From: JBDGPU01 sp042219525
GTDB taxonomy: Archaea > Halobacteriota > Halobacteria > Halobacteriales > Haloferacaceae
Length of the DNA stretch: 7,008 bases
Reading direction: 5' to 3'
NCBI GenBank assembly: GCA_042219525.1
Contig: JBDGPU010000091.1
Coordinates: 1-7,008, forward strand
The position numbers were made by a program, and so were the translations under genes. Each line of letters opens with the position of its first letter. Position 1 is the stretch's first letter. The notes beneath the pieces are model-generated. The model saw only the letters and a program-made list of their open reading frames with translations, was not told where the DNA came from and searched no databases. Below are positions 1 to 5,009 of this stretch, piece by piece.

Positions 1-2
1 GC

Positions 3-37
3 GGGGCGCGCCGCGCTGTGCGGGGCCGGCGCGCCCC
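3..37. repeat. GC-rich inverted repeat (hairpin) at the left edge
   Basis: GGGGCGCGCC at 3-12 is exactly the reverse complement of GGCGCGCCCC at 28-37, with a 15-base loop. It lies in gene-free DNA just left of the hexamer tract. No function can be read from it. In DNA this rich in G and C, a 10-bp arm is less surprising than it would be elsewhere. Confidence 0.5.
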
Positions 38-64
38 GGCCGAGGCTGGGGAGGAGTGAGGAAT

Positions 65-109
65 GCGGTCGCGTTGCTGTCGCTGTCGCGGTTGCTGTCG
101 CTGTCGTGG
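65..109. repeat. Degenerate hexamer tract (GCTGTC/GCGGTT type), left arm
   Basis: This is a low-complexity stretch of degenerate six-base steps (GCTGTC, GCTGTC, GCGGTT, GCTGTC and so on). It sits directly before the 98-bp structured element. A similar tract in reverse complement lies in the same relative place in the right arm (6861-6912). It is therefore part of the composite flanking repeat. No open frame here looks like a gene. Confidence 0.65.
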
Positions 110-207
110 TCCTGGCGGACTGAAAGGGCGACGGCCGGTCGCGCCGGAGGGGAGTCGCTGAGCCAGGCTCTATCCGCGCGGGCGGTGCGGAGAGCGCGGA
201 TATCCTG
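110..207 (+). repeat. 98-bp structured repeat element, left copy (candidate structured RNA)
   Basis: This 98-bp block matches the reverse complement of 6761-6860 with 5 substitutions and two 1-base indels. It opens with TCCTGGCGGACTGAAAGGGC. A first stem, GCGAC/GTCGC around a GGCCG loop, spans 129-143. A second stem pairs TATCCGCGC (171-179) with GCGCGGATA (194-202) around a 14-base loop identical in both copies. In the right copy this stem reads TATCTGCGCC/GGCGCAGATA: one C-G pair has become T-A and one C-G pair is added, so four of the seven differences preserve pairing. That suggests selection for structure, or template correction between the hairpin arms. No coding reading is convincing. 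It could be a small RNA, a structured leader or a non-autonomous element; I do not recognise a named family. Confidence 0.7.
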
Positions 208-209
208 CT

Positions 210-260
210 TCGCGAGAAATCGAAGATTTCTCGGAGCCCGAAAATCTCCGATTTTCGGGA
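210..260. repeat. 51-bp insertion of two perfect hairpins
   Basis: Two perfect hairpins lie side by side. CGAGAAATC (213-221) pairs with GATTTCTCG (225-233) around GAA. CCCGAAAATC (237-246) pairs with GATTTTCGGG (250-259) around TCC. The right arm lacks this block: there the structured element runs within two bases into CAGCGACCGCGAG, which here resumes at 261. The block is thus an insertion in one arm or a deletion in the other. I see no target-site duplication. Small palindromes with AAATC/GATTT arms fit a dispersed palindromic repeat. Confidence 0.65.
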
Positions 261-270
261 CAGCGACCGC

Positions 271-672
271 GAGCTGCCGAGGGCTTTCTGGGAGTTTGCG
301 TTGCTGTCGAGCGCAAGACCGTATCACCTGTTTAAAATAGCACAAAGCGAGCGGCCGAGGGCTTTCTGGGCGTTTGCGTTGCTTTCAAGAGCAACAGCAT
401 CTGCACCTGTACACCCGGTTTATAAGCAAGAGCGGCCGAAGGCTTTCTGGGAGTTTGCGTTGCTGTCAAGTGCAGCAGCGTCTGTACCTTTATATACAAT
501 TTATAAGAAAGAGCGGCCGAAGGCTTTCTGAGAGTTTGCGTTGCTGTCAAGTGCAGCAGCGGCTGCACCTTTAAATACAATTTATAAGTAAGAGCGGCAG
601 AGGGCTTTCAAGCAGTCCGCGCGACTATCAAGCACAGCAGCGTCTGGATTTTTATATCCAATTCCGAATTAG
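271..672 (+). repeat. Tandem array of about five 81-bp units with TATA-like boxes, left arm
   Basis: Units begin at 271 (78 bp), 349, 430, 511 and 592, each with a GAGCGGCCGAAGG-like start; the last four are 81 bp. Units 430-510 and 511-591 differ at 5 of 81 positions. The last unit (592-672) is strongly diverged and ends 47 bases before the next gene. Each well-kept unit ends in TTTATAAG (419-426, 500-507, 581-588), which resembles an archaeal TATA box, with a second AT-rich patch (TATATAC) just before it. Because 81 is a multiple of three, long frames stay open on both strands. Unit 3 has a stop in the main frame and substitutions are mostly non-synonymous, so I do not call these genes. Two inverted units lie at the other end of the window. 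The array may be a promoter array, a dispersed repeat or a recombination substrate. Confidence 0.8.
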
Positions 673-719
673 TCGTATTCTTCGATGCGCCTTTTACCGA
701 CCACTCCCACGCGAAATAC

Positions 720-1700
720 GTGCAAACCGTCGTCGGCGAACTCGTGACGCTGCTCTCGCAGGTCGTCCCGCGTCTCCTGCGCATTACGGTGTTCATCACG
801 GCCGGGGTCTTCCTCGCCAACGTCGCCGTCGCGTTCGGCCTGATCCAGTACGTCGCCGGCGTCGCTGGCTACCTCACGCGTCCCGCGAACCTGCCGGACG
901 AGGTCGGAACCGCCATCCTCACCACGGCGGCGTCGACGACCGCCGGCTACGCGACGCTCGCGGAGTACCGCGAATCCGGATTCCTCGACGACACCGCGAC
1001 GCTCGTCGCTGTTATGATTAACACGTTCTTCGGCTTCCTGCAGCACGTCCTCACCTACTACGTCCCGGTCCTGATCCCCATCCTCGGGACGTACACGGGC
1101 GTCATGTACGTCTCCGCGCGGGCGGGCATCTCGCTCGCGATCACGATCACGGGCATCCTCGCGGGCGGCGTGTTGCTGTCCGAGCGCAACGTCGAGCGAT
1201 CCGCACTCGACGGCGTCGACGCCGAGGGCCCCGCCGACGACGGCGTGCCCGTTCGCGAACGCGTTCGCAACGCCGCCGCGAAGAGCGCGGGCACGCTTCG
1301 CCGGATCGTCCCGCGCCTCGCCGTCATCTACACGCTCGTCATCGCGTTCACGACCTACTACGACCTGGAGTCGCTGACGGCGCTCGCGGAACCGCTGACC
1401 TCGCTGGTCGGGCTCCCCGGCGCCGCGGTCCCGGTGATCGTCGTCTACGCGCTCGATACAACTGCGGGCGGGGCCGCCATCGCCCCGCTCATCGGAACGA
1501 CGTTCACCCCGCGGACCGCGGTCGCGACGATGCTGATCGGCGGGATCATCTCCTTCGCGGTGTCGACGTTCAAGCGCTCCATTCCGTTCCAGTTCGGCAT
1601 CTGGGGCCCGGAGTTCGGGCTGAAGGTCGTCGTGCTCAACACCGCGATGAAGCTCGTGTTTATCGGCATCGCCGTCGCCGGGCTATTGCTCGCACCCTGA
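720..1700 (+). CDS. Nucleoside-recognition (gate) domain membrane protein
   Basis: This is a 326-residue multi-pass membrane protein. It resembles the archaeal 'nucleoside recognition' (Gate) domain family, whose substrate is unknown. Hydrophobic segments lie near residues 18-48, 92-125, 128-153, 199-212, 224-248, 250-285 and 302-325. The two halves are joined by a charged, probably cytoplasmic loop (about 154-196) rich in Arg, Asp and Glu. Conserved-looking family stretches include TRPANLPDEVGTA (53-65) followed by a Thr/Ala-rich TTAASTTAGY, and in the second half ALDTTAGGAAIAPLIGTTF (244-262). The start is GTG; there is no ATG upstream in frame, although the frame is open back to 588 through the last 81-bp unit. 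A weak TATA-like CTTTTAC lies at 691-697, about right for a leaderless transcript. The + strand uspA and clc genes follow, but 130- and 88-base gaps with their own promoter-like boxes argue against tight coupling. The family call is fairly sure; transport or gating function is inference. Confidence 0.85.
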   Translation: MQTVVGELVTLLSQVVPRLLRITVFITAGVFLANVAVAFGLIQYVAGVAGYLTRPANLPDEVGTAILTTAASTTAGYATLAEYRESGFLDDTATLVAVMINTFFGFLQHVLTYYVPVLIPILGTYTGVMYVSARAGISLAITITGILAGGVLLSERNVERSALDGVDAEGPADDGVPVRERVRNAAAKSAGTLRRIVPRLAVIYTLVIAFTTYYDLESLTALAEPLTSLVGLPGAAVPVIVVYALDTTAGGAAIAPLIGTTFTPRTAVATMLIGGIISFAVSTFKRSIPFQFGIWGPEFGLKVVVLNTAMKLVFIGIAVAGLLLAP

Positions 1701-1800
1701 ACGCGGGTCGGTGCGCCGCCGGCATCGCTGACAGCGACGATACCGACGACACCGTCGACACCGCAGACCTGTGGACGCCGGAACGCCCTCCGCGACAGCC

Positions 1801-1806
1801 TATTTG
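1801..1806 (+). promoter_or_regulatory. TATA-like box for the uspA-family gene
   Basis: TATTTG lies 25-30 bases before the ATG at 1831 in otherwise GC-rich DNA. That spacing would put transcription start at or next to the start codon, giving a leaderless mRNA. It also supports 1831 over the in-frame GTG at 1771. Confidence 0.5.
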
Positions 1807-1830
1807 TCCTTCCAGTTCAGTGTAGTTCGT

Positions 1831-2253
1831 ATGTACGACGCGATCCTCGTCCCGACGGACGGGAGCGAGGCGGCCCTCGACGCGGCGGACCACGCGTTCA
1901 GCCACGGCGAGCGATACGACGCGACGGTCCACGTCCTCGCCGTCCTCGAAACGAGCGAGAGCGCCGCCATCGTCGGGCGTGGCAACGAGAAGCTGGAAAC
2001 CCTCCACGAACAGGGCAGCGAGGCCACGCGGCGCATCGTCGACGAGGCCCGCGAGCGCGACGTCGGCGTCGTCGGCGCCGTCGAGTTCGGGAACCCCGAC
2101 CGGGCGATCCTCGAGTACGCGACGGACAACGACGTCGAGCTCATCGTGATGAGCACCCACGGGCGCTCCGGCGTCAGCCGATTCCTCCGGGGCAGCGTCA
2201 CGGAGCAGGTGATCCGCGACGGCGAGGTTCCGGTGCTGGCCGTCCAGCGGTGA
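1831..2253 (+). CDS. Universal stress protein, UspA family
   Basis: This is a 140-residue single-domain universal stress protein, the usual length for the family, expected to be a cytoplasmic dimer that binds ATP or related nucleotides. The N-terminal strand MYDAILVPTDGS carries the conserved Asp at residue 10. The C-terminal nucleotide loop reads S-T-H-G (108-111), nine residues, then G-S (121-122), followed by VTEQVI and the final strand VPVLAV. This matches the G-x2-G-x9-G-S/T motif of ATP-binding members, with the first Gly replaced by Ser as is common. I chose the ATG at 1831 because translation from it opens with the canonical Usp strand; a GTG at 1771 would add 20 residues foreign to the family. 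The gene lies between two membrane-protein genes. Small Usp domains often sit beside transporters and may modulate them, but that is inference here. Confidence 0.95.
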   Translation: MYDAILVPTDGSEAALDAADHAFSHGERYDATVHVLAVLETSESAAIVGRGNEKLETLHEQGSEATRRIVDEARERDVGVVGAVEFGNPDRAILEYATDNDVELIVMSTHGRSGVSRFLRGSVTEQVIRDGEVPVLAVQR

Positions 2254-2305
2254 CCGCAACTGGATTCCGCGACGCGGCAACGACTGACGAGCGCGCCGCG
2301 GAACG

Positions 2306-2311
2306 TAAATC
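2306..2311 (+). promoter_or_regulatory. Weak TATA-like box for the CLC gene
   Basis: TAAATC lies 31-36 bases before the ATG at 2342 and is the only AT-rich patch in the 88-base spacer. It would give a very short leader of a few bases. The match is weak, and read-through from the upstream uspA gene is also possible. Confidence 0.3.
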
Positions 2312-2341
2312 AAGCCATGCTCCCGCCCCAACCGTCGCGTA

Positions 2342-3598
2342 ATGGAAGCGGGTCGGTTAGCTGAACAGGAATTCCACCATCTACTCCTCGTCGCGGCCGT
2401 GCTGGGCATCGCGGTCGGGCTCGTCGCGACGGGGTTCCGGGTCGTCTGGCTCTTCGTCAAACACCACCTCTGGGCGACGTTCGACGCGACGATCTGGCGC
2501 GTCCCGGTGAGCCTCGGTGCCGGCGTCCTCATCGGCGGCATCCTCTCCGCGACGTTCTACCCCGGCGCGCTCTCGGCGCTCGTCCAGCAGTTCCACACCG
2601 AGGGGCGCGTCGAGATGGCGGACAACGTTCCGATCCTCCCGGTCGGGCTCATCGGACTCGTCGCCGGGCAGAACGCCGGGCCGGAGGGGGTCATGTCCGT
2701 CGTCGGCGGCTCCTTTGGCACGTACGTCTCCGAGCTGTTCGGCTTCGAGAACTCGACGAAGCTCCTGACGCTGGCGGGAATGGGCGCCGGCTTCGGAACG
2801 ATCCTCGGCGCGCCAATCGGCGGCGCGTTGCTCTGGCTGGAGCTCCCGCACGAGCGCGGGCTGGAGTACTACGAGGCGATCATCCCCACGTTCGTCGCGT
2901 CGTTCGCGGGCTACCTGGTCGAGGCCTCCATCGGCGGGATGGCGCTGTTCCCGGTCTGGAAGACGGCGTCCATCGGCGCGCCGACGATCCCGAACCTCGG
3001 GTGGGCCGCCGCGGTCGGGGCTGTCTGCATCCCGTTCGGGCTCGTCTACTCGCGCTCATTCTCGTTCATCGGGGGCGCCTTCCGTCGCGCGTCGCTGGCG
3101 GTGTACGTCCGGACGACGGTCGCCGGCGGCGTCATCGGCGTCCTCGGGTGGCTGGTCCCGCTCTCGTACTTCTACGGCGGACAGAAGATGAACGTCCTGC
3201 TGAGCGGCGTCGGGGACTTCTCGCTGGCGACGCTCCTGCTCACGCTCGCCGCGGTGATGGTCGCCGCGGCGTTTACGATTCACGGCAACTGGATCGGCGG
3301 GCTGATCATCCCGCACATGTTCATGGGCGCGCTGGTCGGCCAGGCCGCCGCCCTGGTCGTCCCGGGGCTCCCGCCGATGCTTGCCATGCTTGCAGGCATG
3401 GCCGCGTTCAACTCGGTCGTCACCGGCACGCCGCTCTCGTCGGCGCTTATCGCCATCGCGCTCACGGACGGCGCGGCGATCACGCCCGTCTTCCTCGCGT
3501 CCCTCGTCGCCTTCGTCGCGAGCCCATCGGTTCGCTTCCTCGAGGAGGCCGCCCCGCGATCCGAGTCGCCGGAGTTCCACATTACCGGGAAGGAGTGA
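2342..3598 (+). CDS. CLC-family chloride channel/transporter
   Basis: This is a 418-residue membrane protein of the CLC chloride channel/antiporter fold, the size of the membrane domain alone with no C-terminal CBS domains. Visible landmarks are GQNAGPEG (109-116), the counterpart of the GxEGP filter loop with candidate gating Glu115; GMGAGFGTILGAPIGGALLWLE (146-167, broken here as GMGAGFGTIL then GAPIGGALLWLE), typical of the end of the first half; GGLIIP (319-324), matching GxFxP; and GMAAFNSVVTGTPLSSALI (352-370), the equivalent of the 'AxxAPL' stretch in the second half. The first GSGIP motif is not recognisable. By eye, the second Glu of the EE pair, used for proton transfer in E. coli ClC-ec1, aligns with Leu168, and I see no clear counterpart of the chloride-coordinating C-terminal Tyr. 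It may therefore be channel-like, but this rests on a hand alignment. The ATG start leads into the first hydrophobic segment (about 13-38). Chloride traffic fits a high-salt cell. Confidence 0.88.
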   Translation: MEAGRLAEQEFHHLLLVAAVLGIAVGLVATGFRVVWLFVKHHLWATFDATIWRVPVSLGAGVLIGGILSATFYPGALSALVQQFHTEGRVEMADNVPILPVGLIGLVAGQNAGPEGVMSVVGGSFGTYVSELFGFENSTKLLTLAGMGAGFGTILGAPIGGALLWLELPHERGLEYYEAIIPTFVASFAGYLVEASIGGMALFPVWKTASIGAPTIPNLGWAAAVGAVCIPFGLVYSRSFSFIGGAFRRASLAVYVRTTVAGGVIGVLGWLVPLSYFYGGQKMNVLLSGVGDFSLATLLLTLAAVMVAAAFTIHGNWIGGLIIPHMFMGALVGQAAALVVPGLPPMLAMLAGMAAFNSVVTGTPLSSALIAIALTDGAAITPVFLASLVAFVASPSVRFLEEAAPRSESPEFHITGKE

Positions 3599-3814
3599 GC
3601 CGTCGCTGGCGACGAAGGGAGAGCCGTCGCTGGCGACGAAGGGAGAGCCGTCGCTGGCGACGAAGGGAGAGCCGTNNNNNNNNNNNNNNNNNNNNNNNNN
3701 NNNNNNNNNNNNNNNNNNNNNNNNNNNNNNNNNNNNNNNNNNNNNNNNNNNNNNNNNNNNNNNNNNNNNNNNNNNCGCTGGCGACGCGCGAGAAAGGGCT
3801 GTCGCTAGCGACGG
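3597..3814. repeat. 24-bp palindromic tandem array between convergent genes, interrupted by a gap
   Basis: Three identical 24-bp units (3597-3620, 3621-3644, 3645-3668) and the start of a fourth precede the N run. The array begins inside the stop codon of the clc gene. Each unit contains CGTCGCTGGCGACG, an inverted repeat of CGTCGC and GCGACG around TG. After the gap the sequence resumes in register (CGCTGGCGACG at 3776-3786), and a degenerate last unit carries the perfect palindrome GTCGCTAGCGAC (3801-3812). There are no spacers between units, so it is not a CRISPR. Lying between the 3' ends of two convergent genes, it could act as a bidirectional transcript-ending structure or simply be a variable-number repeat. 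The true copy number is hidden by the gap. Confidence 0.85.
3676..3775. other. Assembly gap of exactly 100 N
   Basis: One hundred consecutive N, a conventional placeholder for a gap of unknown size. The bases on each side (GAGCCGT before, CGCTGGCGACG after) join perfectly into the 24-bp repeat. The assembly therefore broke inside the array, and the stated length probably has no physical meaning. Confidence 0.98.
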
Positions 3815-3845
3815 ATGAAGAACGTCGGAAAACGGAAGTCAGCCG

Positions 3846-4823
3846 TCAGTCCTGTTCGCCGCGGCTCGGCAGCTCCGGCTCGTAGTCGACGGCCGCGACG
3901 GCGGCGTCGAGGACCTCGTCGACGTGCTCGTTCTCGGCGACGCTCATGTAGTAGTCGGCCTCGACGTCGGTCGACTGGTCGCTCTTGTTGCAGACGGTGA
4001 GGATCTCGACGTCCTCGCCGAACAGGTCCTCGAGCTCGTCGAGCAGCTCCAGCTGGACCTCGACGGGGTACCCGCAGTTGCCGGAGGCGTCGAGCATGAA
4101 CAGCACGCAGTCCCCGAGGTGTTCGAGCGCGGAGACGGCCTGCCGCTCGATGTCGTTTCGGTCCTCGAGGGGACGGTCGAGCAGGCCCGGCGTGTCGATG
4201 ATCTGGTAGCGGATGTGGCCGCGCTCGAAGTGGCCGATCTGGATGCCCCGCGTCGTGAACGGGTACTCCGCGATCTCGTTGGAGGCGCGGGTGACCTCGT
4301 TGACGAACGACGACTTCCCGACGTTGGGGTAGCCGGCGACGACGATAGCGGGCTCGTCGGTGCGGATGTCCGGCAGGTCACGGAGGGCGTCGCGGGCGTC
4401 GCCGATAGTCCGGAGCTCGTCCTCGACCTGGTCCATGATGTCTGCCATGCGGGCGAACGCCTGCTTGCGGTGCTTGCGCGCGGTGTCCACGTCCGTCTTC
4501 CGGACCTTGGAGGTGTACTCGTCGCGGATGTCCTCGATCTGGCGGCTCGCCCACATCACTTCGGAGAGCGCCTGGCGGAGTTCGTCGACGTCGACGATTG
4601 CGTCGGCCAGTTCGTAGTAGAACGGGCTGACGTCGTACTCGAAGTCCGGCCAGGCGGTGACGACGTTCTCCAGGTTGTCGGAGAGAATGTTCCCCGACGT
4701 CCGGAGCATCGACTCCTGCGCCTCGCGGCCATCCTTCGCGCGGCCGGCCCGGGACGCACGAGAGAACGCCTTGTCGAGGAGTTCCTCCGCACGTGGCGTG
4801 GTCGGGAGGCCCTCAAATATCAT
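3846..4823 (-). CDS. NOG1-family GTPase (OBG-like, ribosome biogenesis type)
   Basis: This is a 325-residue soluble GTPase resembling archaeal NOG1. An N-terminal helical region (about 1-155) begins MIFEGLPTTPRAEELLDKAF, as in the NOG1 N-terminal domain. The G domain follows: Walker A GYPNVGKSS (164-172), a switch I PFTT with Thr190/191, DTPG (210-213) and NKSD (279-282). The acidic C-terminus is short. Eukaryotic NOG1 acts in 60S subunit assembly; a 50S or large-subunit role in archaea is inferred from the family. The frame is open 44 codons further upstream to 4955, but I chose the ATG at 4823. It starts the family-typical sequence, and a TTTATC box sits 27-32 bases before it, while the extra residues overlap the divergent promoter region. 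The gene converges on clc across the 24-bp array and diverges from nhaC. Confidence 0.93.
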   Translation of the reverse strand: MIFEGLPTTPRAEELLDKAFSRASRAGRAKDGREAQESMLRTSGNILSDNLENVVTAWPDFEYDVSPFYYELADAIVDVDELRQALSEVMWASRQIEDIRDEYTSKVRKTDVDTARKHRKQAFARMADIMDQVEDELRTIGDARDALRDLPDIRTDEPAIVVAGYPNVGKSSFVNEVTRASNEIAEYPFTTRGIQIGHFERGHIRYQIIDTPGLLDRPLEDRNDIERQAVSALEHLGDCVLFMLDASGNCGYPVEVQLELLDELEDLFGEDVEILTVCNKSDQSTDVEADYYMSVAENEHVDEVLDAAVAAVDYEPELPSRGEQD

Positions 4824-4849
4824 GTTATCGGGGATACTCGGCCCGCGGG

Positions 4850-4855
4850 GATAAA
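4850..4855 (-). promoter_or_regulatory. TATA box for the NOG1 gene
   Basis: On the minus strand TTTATC lies 27-32 bases upstream of the ATG at 4823, in strongly GC-rich surroundings. This is the expected place for a haloarchaeal leaderless promoter. A CCCGCGGG palindrome (4842-4849) lies directly between it and the start, where a repressor could block transcription; that role is only a guess. Confidence 0.6.
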
Positions 4856-4911
4856 CGCGTCCGTTTGCCGGGCTCGCGGGCCACGTCACCCGAACTGTCG
4901 ACTGTAAGGTC

Positions 4912-4941
4912 CCCACGGGGTCCGTGGGATCATGCCCCGTG
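4912..4941. promoter_or_regulatory. Overlapping, mutually exclusive inverted repeats in the divergent intergenic region
   Basis: CCCACGG (4912-4918) pairs with CCGTGGG (4922-4928) around a 3-base loop. CACGGGG (4914-4920) can instead pair with CCCCGTG (4935-4941). The two pairings share bases, so only one can form at a time. The site is about 40-70 bases upstream of the nhaC TATA-like box and about 60 upstream of the NOG1 box. It could be an operator for either gene; it is not in either predicted leaderless transcript. Confidence 0.35.
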
Positions 4942-4979
4942 AGAGCTTCTGACATTCTTACTGGACATAATTCAATATG

Positions 4980-4986
4980 TATTTAT
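4980..4986 (+). promoter_or_regulatory. TATA box for nhaC
   Basis: TATTTAT lies 24-30 bases before the ATG at 5010, the spacing expected for a leaderless transcript. The upstream in-frame ATG at 4977 overlaps this box and so is unlikely to be the start. Confidence 0.6.
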
Positions 4987-5009
4987 GCTTCAAGGGCATA
5001 CATCGGGTG

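Noticed and set aside
110..207. CRISPR repeat, because GGACTGAAAGGG resembles the 3' end of archaeal CRISPR repeats
   Set aside because: The motif occurs singly in each arm with no regular repeat-spacer pattern and no cas genes.
449..482. Stem within the 81-bp unit pairing CGTTGCTG with CAGCAGCG
   Set aside because: It pairs in two left units, but changes in the other units break or shift the stem rather than preserve it, so I see no support for selection on it.
56..580. Open frames of 66-94 codons over the left repeat region on both strands
   Set aside because: They arise from repeat units whose length is a multiple of three and from GC-rich DNA. Stops, non-synonymous drift and lack of family resemblance argue against genes.
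3597..3675. CRISPR array at the 24-bp repeats
   Set aside because: Units abut one another directly with no spacers.
3001..3885. Long + strand frames running through the end of clc, the 24-bp array and the N gap
   Set aside because: They are antiframe shadows of clc continued through a 24-base repeat that never introduces a stop. The N run inside makes any protein call meaningless.
3924..4907. 327-codon + strand frame opposite the NOG1 gene
   Set aside because: It is antisense to a gene with complete GTPase motifs. Its low-complexity Val/Asp/Leu-rich product is typical of shadows in GC-rich haloarchaeal DNA.
4823..4955. 44-codon N-terminal extension of the NOG1 protein
   Set aside because: It overlaps the TTTATC promoter box and the inverted repeats, and family members begin at the chosen methionine.
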